Below are positions 49,607 through 61,972 of a DNA stretch of 64,000 nt, piece by piece. Every line of letters begins with the position of its first letter. Positions within the stretch are counted from its first letter, which is position 1. Source of the stretch: Delphinus delphis (taxonomy: Eukaryota; Chordata; Mammalia; Artiodactyla; Delphinidae). The position numbers and the translations under genes are program-made. Below the pieces are notes generated by a model. That model ran no database searches. It worked only from the letters and a program-made list of their open reading frames with translations, and was not told where the DNA came from. Location: NCBI RefSeq assembly GCF_949987515.2, contig NC_082687.1, positions 25,694,132 through 25,758,131 of the forward strand. The letters are read 5' to 3'.

Positions 49607-49820
49607 TCTTTTTTTTTTTTTTTTTTTAACGGTACGTGGGTCTCTCACTGTTGTGGCCTCTCCCGTTGTGGAGCACAGGCTCCAGACGCACAGGCCCAGC
49701 GGCCATGGCTCACGGGCCTAGCCGCTCTGCGGCATGTGGGATCTTCCTGGACCGGGGCACGAACCCGTGTCCCCTGCATCGGCAGGCGGACTCTCAACCA
49801 CTGCGCCACCAGGGAAGCCC
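49607..49820 (-). mobile_element. CHR-type SINE, minus
   Basis: A full-length copy with a perfect 16-bp target duplication, TCACCCCTCCTTTCTT, at 49591-49606 and 49821-49836. Confidence 0.96.
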
Positions 49821-50036
49821 TCACCCCTCCTTTCTTGTGATGGCCTTTTAGCTGCTGCTTTTGGATGGTGTACATAAAATCTCTGCACTCTTAAACTATT
49901 TCCTCAGGCCTGTAGTTTAAGAGTAATGCTGCAGTGAGCATTTGGGTCCCCATACTAAGTCTTGTCCAGGCTAAAAGTCCTCAGGCCCTCCCACTGTTCC
50001 TCCTGGTGGGGAAGGGCGGTTCTGAGCCTTCTTTTA

Positions 50037-50257
50037 TTTATTTAATTTTATTATTATTTTTTTTGTGGTACACGGGCCTCTCACTGTTGTGGCCTCTCCC
50101 GCTGCGGAGCACAGGCTCCGGACGCGCAGGCTCAGTGGCCATGGCTCACGGGCCCAGCCGCTCTGCGGCATGTGGGATCCTCCCGGACCGGGGCACGAAC
50201 CTGCGTCCCCTGCATCGGCAGGCGGACTCTCAACAACTGCGCCACTAGGGAAGCCCC
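50037..50257 (-). mobile_element. CHR-type SINE, minus
   Basis: A full-length copy with a 13-bp target duplication, GAGCCTTCTTTTA, at 50024-50036 and 50258-50270. It has the same orientation as the copy 217 bp to its left. Confidence 0.95.
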
Positions 50258-52167
50258 GAGCCTTCTTTTAGACATCATCTTATCCAGATGAATTTAAGAG
50301 TCCACAGCACTTGCTTAATAAAAATTGACCAAAACTTGGAAATAAGGCCAAATGAGGACCACATGTCCTTTCAAAGTCACCCTGGAGATTTGTCTAACGG
50401 GCCAATCCAAGGATTACTTACTTAATTTCCTAGAGGGATATACCTTTGACTTCTACTTACTGGTGATTAGGGCCCAGACTATCAAATTACATGTTCACTT
50501 ACAAAGCTTTGTCCAGTAGAGATGGAAATAATTTCTATCTAGTAGAAGAACAATCACAAAGGTTATGGTTTTATTACCCTGCAGAAATTAGCTGGTTTCG
50601 TCTCTAACTCAGCAAACTTATTTCGGTATGTTTTTCTGATGGACCAAATAACCCCTATTTCTATCATTCCTTGAAACCATCTTTACCATCCTGCCGGCTC
50701 CCTCATTATTCAGTTAAATAAATATTTGACAGGCGTCCATTCTATATTTATTAAAAAGTCATATTTTCAACTTTTGAAGATTATGCTTTGACAACTCCTT
50801 TACTCTGAACCTTGCATTTATGTTAATGCAAAGATCACTTTTATTTTTATTTTTTTAAGATTAATACTAACTTAAACTCGCAGGTTGTCTTAATATTTTG
50901 TTCTGTGGTCAGTATGTAGTGATATCTTAAAAAGTAGTAGTAAAGTTTAATCTTCAAGAATGAAATTGTATCAAACCAATATGTAATGAGTGACATTGGC
51001 CAACACATCCTAAGCAATAAATTTAAAAGGGGTGGTATGGAGAATTTTGGAGACACCTAAATTAAACCAAATGGTCAGGTTATATGGCCTCAGGGAATAT
51101 GACCTTATAAATATGGCTCTCAAAATATGTAGTTGAGGAAATTTTATAGAGGAAAGAAAAATGCATTAGGAATCTAGGGAAGGGCAGTTGGAAAGAAAGT
51201 GGTGGTTGACTGGTAGGTGAGGGCCTCTTCCCTCCCCTCTGCCTATATTTTCCTCTTTAAAACTGGGCCTTCACAGAGTCAGTACCTTAAAATGCCCAGC
51301 TAAGCATTTCTCAGTATGTTCATAGCTCTGTCAGGGGACGGGTATATCTTAGCAGCTGATATGAGCATTCTGGCTTGTTCACCAGGCACAGTGCACTGTA
51401 GTAAAGTCAGATGCATCAGACTATTTGAGCTTGATAACACCAGCCACTGAAAACATCCACTTAATTCTCTCTAGTCGGAGTCCATGCTTGCCAAGAAAAC
51501 ACTTAATAATAATTTTGTTTTCCACATAGTATTTCTGATAGGAAGAGAAGACCCTGACTAGTTGACACCAGTCTCCTAGAGCACAACCACATTGGGGGGT
51601 GCTCATGATAGTTGAGTTTCTGGACCCGCAAAGCTAAGGGTCTATTCCTGGATTCTGGTGACCCCATAAAGCAATGTCACCCTGTGAGGCCTCGTAGCAA
51701 TAGCAGTTGGCTTGTCTCAATGGCATACATTTCATTAAACAGACATTTATTGAGTGTCAACTGTGTACAGACATGATGGGTGCTGAGGGAGAAAAGATTC
51801 CAAGTCACCTAAACACATAAAACTTTATAGTCATTTTAAAGTGGACTCTTACCTAAAACTCCAGAAAATAGTTTCTGTGAAGTCCTTGGGGTTGTCTTTA
51901 AAGACTGTCTTGGAAAATCTTTGTTCTTTCTTTTCTGTTTTTCTTTTCCTACAACCACTGTTAAGCACTGCTAACCCTCACTAATATACTTAGAGTGATT
52001 TTTGATTTTTCAAGCCAAGTCTCTGATATGCACATATTTGATCTTTCATTGATGGTCCATGCCCATAAGGAGTTCCCATTATAGAAAGCAGTTCTACCTT
52101 GTCCTTCTGTAACTTCAATGCTTCTGTTAAGAAATGCCTCTACCATCTTATTCTCAAGATTGGGACT

Positions 52168-52380
52168 GGGCTTCCCTGGTGGCGCAGTGGTTGAGAGTCC
52201 GCCTGCTGATGCACGGGACACGGGCTCATGTCCCGGTCTGGGAAGATCTCACATGCCGCGGAGCAGCTGGGCCCGCGAGCCATGGCCGCTGAGCCTGCGC
52301 GTCCGGAGCCCGTGCTGCGCAATGGGAGAGGCCACAACAGTAAGAGGCCCGCGTACCGCAAAAAAAAAAAAAAAAAAAAA
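52168..52380 (+). mobile_element. CHR-type SINE, plus
   Basis: A full-length copy. The flanks AAGATTGGGACT (52156-52167) and AAGATTGACACT (52381-52392) look like a target duplication that has since diverged. An AT/GT microsatellite begins about 35 bp beyond its A-tail. Confidence 0.93.
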
Positions 52381-52414
52381 AAGATTGACACTTCTTTTTC
52401 AAACCAAAATTAAG

Positions 52415-52501
52415 ATATATATATATGTATATATATATATACATTTATATATGTGTATATATATACATATATACATATGTGTGTGTGTGTGTATATATAT
52501 A

Positions 52502-52546
<45 letters not shown>
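52415..52546. repeat. AT/GT microsatellite
   Basis: About 130 bp of TA repeats with embedded TG runs, beginning about 35 bp past the A-tail of the SINE at 52168. Confidence 0.96.
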
Positions 52547-52549
<3 letters not shown>

Positions 52550-52589
52550 ACCACTCTGGCTATAGTTTAGAGAAAAAATTAAAGTGGTG

Positions 52590-53060
52590 AAAAATTAAAG
52601 GGAGGGAGACTAACTAGGAGGTTGTTCAGTAATCCAGGCAGGAGTTGATTTGGGCTAAGGAGATAGAACCTTAGAGATCAAATTAGAGAGACAACACATT
52701 CAAGAAATATTTGAAATGTACACTGGTAGATTAACTAAATATTGGGGGAGTGGTGATAAAAAGAAAGGAAGGATAGTGTCTTAATCTTCTGAGTTAAGGG
52801 ATTTTTAACCAAATAGGTAGATTATAGATCAAATTACTGAGCCAGGAAAGCACTGGGATGTATAGGTTACTTTTTTCTTGGGGAAGATGATGAGTTTGAG
52901 GTGTCTACAAGGCATCCAGTTAGAGATGCTGTAAGGAGTTGGATATATGGGACTTAGGCTCAGAGTACTCTGGACAGTGGCTACAGATGAGTGAGTCCTC
53001 AGCATTTGGTTGGTGGTTTACTGTTACAGAGAAGATAAGCAGTTTAGGAATATAGAACAT
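52590..53060 (-). mobile_element. L2 relic, minus
   Basis: Antisense L2: GTAATCCAGGCAGGAGTTGA, followed by GAGGTGTCTACAAGGCATCC, which complement the coding part of L2. Purine-rich sequence continues to about 53700 and may be a further diverged part. Confidence 0.5.
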
Positions 53061-53952
53061 ATATTAGAATTCCAAGGATGCCTAGAAGAATACAGTTTCA
53101 GTGGGATGACTAGAATGAAAGTTAAACTGGAGTAGATTGAGGACTGAGAAGGAAGAGGGGAAAGAAAAACAGAGTTTGGACAATTCTTTCAAGAAATCTG
53201 ACTGTAGAGAAGAGGAAAGAAATAGAGCTGAAACTCAAAGGGGAATAAAGATGAGGGAAAGGAAGCTTGCTGTTTGCTTTGTTTTTGAAAGGAGAAACTT
53301 AAGAATTTTCAAAATTCATAAAAAGGGGGGTGGGGGATGGAGATTTAGTAAAGAAAAGGGGTTATACTTACTACCCCTAATGAAGCAGCAGGGAGAGTTC
53401 CAGTGCACAGCTGGAGGGGCTTAACTTTGGAAAAGAGGTAGGGCCGACACCTCTTCATTGTAAAAGGAGAGTAAAGGATAGATTAGGTACAGATGAAGAT
53501 AGACTTGTATGCTTGATGTCAGAAAGTTGAAGGGACTTTCATTTAAAGCTTCTTTTTCCTATATTAAGTAGAAGGTGAAGAGTTTTACTAAAATGAGGTG
53601 AAGACAGGTTCAGAGAAAGGGGAAAGTCAGTGATTGGAAACCTGGGCTGTGACTCATGGGAGAGGGTGTCTAAAACTGTGAAGGGGCTGAGATTTTACCA
53701 GACTTGAAGATCACAAGTTAGCCTGCCAGAGCTTCATGGATGCTGGAAGCAGACACAAGATTCCCGGGTCAGAGCCAAAGGACTGTGTCACTCACACATA
53801 TTAGAGCGAGTAACCTAGCATGACGTTAGCATCAGTTCCCCTTGCCCCCAAGTCAAGGGGGTGGTACAGATGGGCTTGGGTGGATGCCTGCATCTATAGT
53901 GGGTTACATTACAGGAAAGGAATACTGAGTTTAGGAAACCCAAATCTTTTTT

Positions 53953-54157
53953 TTTTTTTTTTTTTTTGGTACGCGGGCCTCTCATTGCTGCGGCCTCTCC
54001 CGTTGCGGAGCACAGGCTCCGTACGCACAGGCTCAGCGGTCATGGCTCACGGGCCCAGCCGCTCTGCGGCATGTGGGATCTTCCCAGACCGGGGCACAAA
54101 CCCGTGTCCCCTGCATCGGCAGGCGGACTCTCAACCACTGCGCCACCAGGGAAGCCC
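53953..54157 (-). mobile_element. CHR-type SINE, minus
   Basis: A full-length copy with the target duplication CCAAATCTTTTTT at about 53940-53952 and 54158-54170. Confidence 0.94.
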
Positions 54158-54479
54158 CCAAATCTTTTTTAATGCGCAGTAAGCAAACTTGCCAGTTGTC
54201 CCAGAGGGAGATACTATTTGTATCTTTCAAGGCAGTTCACTATACAAACATCCTTGAAAAGAGAGTTGGGTAACAAAGAGCAGTCAGGGCACAAGATGGA
54301 TAGAAATGTAGGAGACACGTGGAGAACTGTCTTCCAACAGAGGAAATGTCCAGCAGACCAATCTAGTTGATACTGGACACCTAAACATTTGAGCTATTGA
54401 GCTCATTATTGCTCCCTTCAGATATCATCACTGAGCCAATGTCCTTATACAAGGAAATGATCATTAGATAATCATTTTT

Positions 54480-54623
54480 TTAATTGGGGTATAGTTGTCT
54501 TACAATGTTGTGTTAGTTTCTACTGTACTGTAAGTGGAGTTCTCTGTGCTATACAGCGGGTTCTCATTAGTTATCTATTTTATACAGTGTATATATGTCA
54601 ATCCCAATCTCCCAGTTCATCCC
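54480..54623 (-). mobile_element. Very short 5'-truncated L1 insertion, 144 bp, minus
   Basis: Only the last 144 bp of an L1 3' UTR is present in antisense, including GGGGTATAGTTGTCTTACAA and the segment ending CCCAATCTCCCAGTTCATC. A perfect 15-bp target duplication, TAGATAATCATTTTT, is at 54465-54479 and 54624-54638. It marks a real insertion event with extreme truncation. Confidence 0.93.
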
Positions 54624-54814
54624 TAGATAATCATTTTTAAATGATCAGAAAAACTTCTCTCCAAGATAACACTGATCCTTTAACAGTCCTTGGGCACTAT
54701 GATTCAAATAAGAGTCGAACCAACTGAACCGACTTCCAACTCATAATTCACTCTCTTGATTTTTCTAAATGGGGAAATTTTAAATCTTTTTGAAATCTAC
54801 ATCCTCGCCAGACT

Positions 54815-54978
54815 GAACTGTGGTCTGTAGACCAGCAGCACTCACCTCACCAGGAAGCTTGTCAGGAACTGCTGAATCTCAGACCCCACCCCAGATCTAC
54901 TGTACCACTATCTGCATTTTAAACAAGATTTCCAGATAATCTGTCGACACATTAAAATTCAAAAAGAACTGATTTAGG
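54815..54978 (+). mobile_element. MER5A-like hAT relic
   Basis: A nonautonomous hAT-Charlie relic: CAGGAAGCTTGTCAGGAACT, CAGACCCCACCCCAGATCTA and CAAGATTTCCAGATAATCTG follow the order of MER5A as I recall it. No coding capacity. Confidence 0.65.
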
Positions 54979-54984
54979 CTCTAG

Positions 54985-55167
54985 AGCAGGTGTAGGCAAA
55001 CCTTTTCTGTATACGGTCAGATAATAATTATTTCAGGCTCTGCTGGCGATACAGACTCTTGTTAAAATTACTCAACTCTGCTATTGTAGCTAGAAAGCAG
55101 CCCAAACAATAAGTAAACAAATGGACATGGTCAAATTTGGCCCAAGGGCTGTAGCTTGGACCCCTGC
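54985..55167 (+). mobile_element. hAT-type MITE relic
   Basis: The ends CAGGTGTAGGCAAAC and GTAGCTTGGACCCCTG are imperfect inverted repeats. Between them, ATTACTCAACTCTGCTATTG is typical of a mammal-wide hAT MITE. It sits a few bases from the MER5A-like relic. Exact family not named. Confidence 0.6.
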
Positions 55168-56504
55168 TGTAAGCATTGTTTTAGATTAGTAATTACATTT
55201 GAAAAAGAAATAAGTTATTGTAACAAACTTTTACTTTTAATGACTTGGTTTTTAGTGAACCCAAACTGGTTTCTAAACGTCACAGCAGTTCCTCTGTAAC
55301 TGCTTAAAACACACTATTTAATTATCCGGTCTTCCAACTTTTCTCCAGACTGAAAACAAAATTATCAGTTAATAGTGTGTAAAATCTACTTTTTTCCTCT
55401 TTTTGATATTTGCAGTGACATTTGCACATGGCCAGCTGCTGCTTCTACTCCTTTTCTTTATGATTTGTCAAAGACAGAGATTCTGTAATCTCAAACATTA
55501 GTTGTCTCAGGACCCTACAACGTAATTTGTCTGGGCCAGCAGATAGAGTCCGCTTATCTTGAGCCTACTTTCCTTTTACCAATATTTACTTTAGCATTTC
55601 TAATCTTAAGATGGTTCTCTTTGCCAAAGATGATGGAAGCAAAGGGAAGGGCCAGCAGGGAGGGAGAAATTAATTAAGGATGCTGAACAGCACGCATAAT
55701 GTGTGGCGTTTAGGGTCTTAATATCCAGAGCTGTATAAGAGGAAAACAATAACACAAGAACACAAAAGGGGAAAAACAGGTACATTGCTAATTAGAACTA
55801 TATAGTGATATATAGTAAAGCTGAAATACGGTGCTCAAATTCATGATTTTTCCTTTTCCTTTTTAACTGAAAAAGTCAATCTTTTTTTCAGATTATGTAA
55901 ACTCATAGACCTGTATTAAAACTATTAACTATTAAGTTGGATGTTTCTATCCAGATTAAGAGTGATAAGAACAATTTGAAATTCACCTAAAGCCCACAGT
56001 GAGATGCATATGGGAATTTTCTGTATTTTCCAAGAATCTTTCATGTAAATGACTTCTAAGTGCATAGACATAACATGCAATAAATATTTTCCAAAGGACT
56101 TTCTTAAAAATGCTTATCTGTAGAATATATATTAGACCAAAAATGCAGCAAAAGGAAATTAAGTCAAAATTTCTTTTTTGATGACACAAGCTTTCATAGC
56201 TGAGGGAGGACTTGCCAGGGTTCACTTTGGTTTGCAGGTCTCCACTGTGGGTACACAGCTGCAAGCCAAAATGCTGAAGTTTTGTTTTCCCTGGTAATGC
56301 ACGTGGCGGCCTATTAAGGGTCATCGTAGCACAACAAACATTTTACACAAGAAGCACAACTCTCACAAAATGTCAAGAAGATGGTCCCACGTTACCCAAT
56401 GGTCAGCCCAAGTTCCTACGGTCTGAATATTATACGTAGGAGCCTGTAGTATCTCTTACTTTGGAATCACTGCTTCAATAATACCAAATACCACCATCAC
56501 CAAA

Positions 56505-56650
56505 GGCCAACATTTATTAAGGTATATTATGTACTAGGAACTGTGCTAAGTGCTTTACAAACATTATCTAGCTTAAAATTCCAATAAGTAAATTGATTAT
56601 CCCAATTTAATAGGTGAGAAAAGAGGCCTATGGAGACTAGGAAATACCAG
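56505..56650 (+). mobile_element. MIR SINE relic, plus
   Basis: TGTGCTAAGTGCTTTACAAA and TAATAGGTGAGAAAAGAGG fall in MIR order. Partial copy. Confidence 0.65.
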
Positions 56651-57167
56651 GAGGCAGAACCCCAGCCAAAGGAATAAAAGCAAAAGTTGAGAGGTTAAGA
56701 GATAGGCCAAACATAAGAAAAGTTTAGAAAAGAAAAAAGAAGAGCAAAGGAGGAAAGAGGAAACTCAAAATAAAAAGATAGACAGGAAATAGACTGTCAG
56801 AAACCCATACAAAATATGTAATATAAATTAAAAATAGGGTCAAAGATCACACATACAATCTACCAGTGGTGTATGAATATATGAAAAGAATGCACCAAGT
56901 AACTCTCTCGGGTGACTAGGGAAACACTGAATATTTACTACTCACTGGCTTAAAAGATTTAATGTGTATCTACCATTATGCTTGTTGATGCCTATAAGAG
57001 AATAGCACCTGGCATATATTAGGCACTCAATACATTTTTTTGCTGAACAAATGAATGAATGAATGTATGTCCACAAGTGCTTCTCTCAGGAAGCAGCATA
57101 TCCATTTGATGAGAAACACACACTTTCTGAAATGCTTTAAAACCCTTATGTTTGTAATAATAACAAG

Positions 57168-57400
57168 ACTAGTTGACATTTATTGAATGCCTACTTTGTA
57201 TGTGTCAGGAACTATTCTATACTCTTCATATGTACTAACTTGTTCAGTCCTCACAACAAACCTATGGGAGGTGCTGCTATGATTCCCATTTTAAAGAGGA
57301 GAAAACTGAGGTGTACAGCAGAAGAATACAAAATTCCCAAGCAATAAGTGGCAGAATGGGAAGCAAGCTATGCATCTGGCTCCAGAATCCATGATCTCTA
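57168..57400 (+). mobile_element. MIR SINE relic, plus
   Basis: GTTGACATTTATTGAATGCC, CTCACAACAAACCTATGGGA and GAGGAGAAAACTGAGGTG match a nearly complete MIR. Confidence 0.75.
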
Positions 57401-58064
57401 TCATTATATGTTTACATAACGGTTAAGAGTTCTCTGAAAATTTAGAGATATCAGAGAATTTTAGCTGAAAGGAATATTAGAGATAATTTGCTATCTCATT
57501 TAATAGATTGCAAAGTTGAGGCCAAAGGTGGCAGTGTCTCTCACCCATAGCTTCAGAGTTGGTGGAAACAACAGGACTGGGACAGGAAGTATCTCAAATT
57601 CCCTGCCCAGTTCTTTATTTCTGACACCACACTGCCCCTTAAAAACCAGCTGAATAGAGCAAAACTCACAGATGGAAGACTTGAAAGCTATTATATTATT
57701 AAATATGAGTAATTATTTATTATTTTATTTATCATATGCATAAGACAAAAAAGACATAGACAATAAAACTAGAATGGACTTATAAAAGGATGTTTTGAAG
57801 GAAATCAAATCTTGAAATAGATGCTCTTCCCCCCTCCCCAAAGTCCTATGAATTGTCAACGTGGCTATGGGAGAACAGTTTTGCAAAATGTTGCAAAAGC
57901 AAGGAAGAGATGTGGAAGATGGAGAGAGAGAGTATGAGGGTCAATGAGGATGGAGAAGGGAGGCAATGAAAGGCGATTTATGGGAGATTTGGGGAAGGGG
58001 CTTTTAATTCAGGTCTCTGGATGTTAAAATAAACTTCTAGAACAACTGTACATTGATTTTCTTT

Positions 58065-58265
58065 CTTTTTTTTTTTTTTTTTTTTTTTGCGGTACGCGGG
58101 CCTCTCACTGTTGTGGCCTCTCCCGTTGCAGAGCACAGGCTCAGCAGCCATGGCTCACGGGCCCAGCCACTCCGCGACATGTGGGATCTTCCTGGACCGG
58201 GGCATGAACCCGTGTCCCCTGCATCGGCAGGCGGACTCTCAACCACTCTGCCACCAGGGAAGCCC
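58065..58265 (-). mobile_element. CHR-type SINE with a 15-bp internal deletion, minus
   Basis: The target duplication CATTGATTTTCTTT is at 58051-58064 and 58266-58279. Relative to the other copies, about 15 bp between two CAGGCTC direct repeats are missing near 58136-58142. Confidence 0.95.
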
Positions 58266-59566
58266 CATTGATTTTCTTTTAAATAAGATATTCAAATTAA
58301 TGGTTTAGTCAAAACCAGTGTTCAAACTTAATAGACCTTTATCATAAACAAACAACAAACAAAAAACCCAGACCATGTGTACACATGTGAAATGAATGGG
58401 CTTGGCATAGCCCATCCATTTCTTTTGGATGTGTCTAAATGACAGCACACGCTGCCACTAGATCTAGCTGTGACGATCAATACTGAGTGTAAAGATGGAC
58501 AAAATGAATGGAGACAGCTGCAGTCCACTTGCCTTGTCTCATATATCAATGGTCTGATTGACTCTAGTTTTCATAATATTCCTAAGCCAGAGCCAAGTGG
58601 CCCTGAACTTTATGACTCAGAAAGGCTTCAGCTCAGGGATGCAGGTGGATTAACCGATGGCCCCTAATTAATGTCTGTTCCTCATGTAAGAATCCTTGGT
58701 CCACAAATCCTCCCACCATCACCAGGGCAGAGGCAGTAGAATCCTGATATTCAGGCTGACTTTTGGGAGTCTTTTCTTTCCTAACACAATTCCCACCATC
58801 CATGTCTGTTTTAAACAGGTTTCTCCTTAATAACATGTTTAGTTTTATTAAATACCAGCGGGCAGGAGAAGAAAAACATACAGTGTGATACTGGGGTCTG
58901 AAGAAGATGGATCTTAGACCCTGACCCTCTCTAGGGCAGTGCTATCCAAAGCCTGACAGGATTTCTGGAAGCAGATAGAAAAGCACTGATGAGGTGAGGA
59001 AGAACATTGTCGTACCAGCTTATAAGAAGTGGTATATAGACCTTGCCATTTTATGATCATGTGATTTTTTTGGTATAAAAAGTTCAATAATTAATACAAT
59101 AAGTAAATCACTTCTGCACCATTAAATTTGATCTTGACACCCAGGAAAATGAGAATGAGCTAGCTAAATTTTTTTGAGTGCTTAGACTTTTATCCTCAAA
59201 ATTCCTATGGTGAGTTGCTAAACCAGTCCTGACTCATTTTTTGGTTATGTAATTATATACAGCTAATTCCCCTTAATGCTTCAGTAAAGATTCATGTTAT
59301 ACAGTTATTTCTGGAGCTACACTATTGGGTGTTGTCACTAAGGGGTTTTTAAGAAGGAAAAGCCAATGTTTTCTCTCAGAAACGGCTGTAGGTATCTTCA
59401 CATCAGATATTTATTTTGAAATGTACGCTGTTAATCACTTCAATATCTTTGGAACTTAAAAGTGCCCGAGAGCAGGAAGTGATCATCGGGTAAATCACAT
59501 CAATGAACTTAACTAAGAGTCTTTAAGAACATTGGAAATCTATGTCAACATAATTTTTCTAGTTCC

Positions 59567-59578
59567 CCAGTAGAGGGC
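59567..59578 (+). promoter_or_regulatory. Candidate CTCF core motif
   Basis: CCAGTAGAGGGC agrees at all 12 positions with the CTCF core consensus CCASYAGRKGGC. Binding is not demonstrated; a 12-bp degenerate motif also occurs by chance. Confidence 0.35.
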
Positions 59579-60156
59579 AACTTCTACACACTTTGACAGT
59601 CAACAAAAAAAATCTATGCACACCACATCAGTAAGAACCACTGTATGTTTAAAATAATACAATTTGTGTCTATGAATGGATTTTCACTAACAGGTAGCTA
59701 TAAAATGTCATGAAATTTTAAATATGTAATTAGAAATTGAATATACTTAATAATGAGTAATTAGCATTTTATGATTAATATAAGTGTTATTGTGGGAACT
59801 TTAAAGTAGCAACCATTTAGGTCACTATGATAGATAGTAAGTGAAATATAAAAGGTAAATGATGAGAGTACTGTTCCTTAGGAAACATTTTGATTGAATT
59901 TCATTATGACTGACATAGCTAATGTGAATGCATAAAATCTAAGAATAGGCATTAAAAAAAAAGCCATAAACATCTCAAAGTATAATTAACTTCCTTTGTT
60001 ACTATAAACTTTGAATTAATACTTATCAATGTTCATATTTTAAATGATATCAGATATAAGAATGCAACTATACATGCGTATTTATGTATTTGCAAACAGA
60101 GTAAAATTCTACTATAACACATCTCATTACTATACAGATTTGGACATAATGTGTTA

Positions 60157-60300
60157 TGTTTTCATTCATTCACCCATTCAACATTTATTTACTGAGCACT
60201 TACTATATGCCAGAGACTATTCTAGAAGTCAAGAATACAGTGTGACAAATCTGACAAAATTCCTTACCTTCTTGGAGCTTATACTCCCACTAATAAAAAA
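60157..60300 (-). mobile_element. L2 3'-end fragment, minus
   Basis: It has CATTCAACATTTATTTACTG, ATATGCCAGAGACTATTCTA and CTTGGAGCTTATACTCCCAC, the antisense L2 terminus. Confidence 0.6.
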
Positions 60301-61938
60301 TACTATATCATGAAGGCTTCTGAAAAGATTAGCTTATAAGATAGATGCTTACCATGTCTCATAACACTAGTTTCATTTTTTATTAGAAAAGTAGGCTGTG
60401 TTTTTAGAGAAATATTACAAGGAAAAATGAAATGCTTCAAATCTTAATATTCAAAGACCACTTGTTGACCTTAAATAAAGTAATAAAGTTGATTAGAAAA
60501 ATATTAATTGTACGGAAAAGTACAAAATGAAAAGTGAAATTTTCTAGCACCCCACTCTCCCCAGAGATGTTAACAGTTTCTTGTGACTCTATCCAGAAAA
60601 GAATCTACCAGTATTCATCCATCATTCTTTCCACCCATTCATCTAGTCTTCTTAAATTATTCAAATTTATACAGTTTTCTTAAGACAATCATATAATCAG
60701 ACAAAAATACTTACTATACTCACACTTCACTATATTTCTTGGAGTGCTTTCCATAAAAGAATGTATTAGTGTACCCCATTCTTTTATTTGACTCATTTTA
60801 TTTTTTAATGTAGAAGTATTTTATAACATTCCATCTCTAAAACCCTCAAAATTCTAGTTTTAAAAGTGGTTATATAATTTTGTCTGAAACTGATAAGAGC
60901 TGTGGAATGTGTCGTTACTTAGTGTGTTTTAATTTGTGGAGACTGGGAATTTATGGATTTCAAAAAGAAGCCCGGAAAAATTACCTTTCCTATAGAGCAG
61001 CAAATGAAAAAAAAGAATCAACATCTGCTTTGGGTAAAAAGCTTACCAATAACTCCATTAGATCACACACAGGGTAACATCTTTAGCTGTGAATTAGGAA
61101 TTCTAATACTTTTTTTTAACTAGTCAATTTTTATAATAGTTCTGTGTTATACAATCATCATTTTTTGAGTTCTACTTAAAATTTTTCAATTAAACATGTA
61201 AGAATTACTTTCTATTTATAATACTGCTTAAACCATATATTTATTTCAGTGCAAGATTTGATATTAAAATGTGATCATCAGAATTTTTTTAATTTATAAA
61301 AATATTATGCAAAATAAAATACAGGGCACTAGGTGGTGCTGTGGGACCTTCCAGATAAACCAACATTGCAACCTGCACTTCATTAGTTAGTTGTGTGGTT
61401 GATTCTATATATTTAAACGTACATTACATATTTTTTTCTAGATAAACTAATGCCATGTAAACAATAAAAATAACATAAGAGAAAAGCAAAGTTTTGATGA
61501 TGACCTCTTTCAAAAAGACATGACTCCCTTTCATACTCTAGCTTCTATGTTAAACTATTTAAAAAATCTCTATATTATGTCACTTTTGAGGCATGCTTCT
61601 TAATCAGTTATTTTTCATTTATCTTTAATGTTATTTTTTAATATGTATGCAAGAATAAAAAAATCAGTGAACTGATGAGGATGATTATAATTTTTGTGAC
61701 TGTTTGAATTAACAAAAAAAATCCTACAAAGACTCAGAGGCAAAAAATATACAAATCAGTTATCACTGCAAAGTGAAGGAGCTGTTACAGTGGAGGATTA
61801 CTGGACTGAATGTCAATATTATGACATAGTATGAGTGTGTTTCGTGTTTGGTAATTGCAATCATTGTTGCTTCTGTTGTGGTCATCCATTTACAATGCTT
61901 GCTGTCAGTTTATTTATCTCCTGTAAAACTAAAATACA

Positions 61939-61940
61939 GT

Positions 61941-61971
<31 letters not shown>

Positions 61972-61972
61972 A
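61939..61972. repeat. TG microsatellite
   Basis: About 17 TG units with one A interruption. Confidence 0.95.

Noticed and set aside
51850..51880. Splice-like CTTACCT near 51850 as the donor of the upstream exon
   Set aside because: The adjoining codons read QKLFSGVL, which does not match the expected SAFGSFL end.
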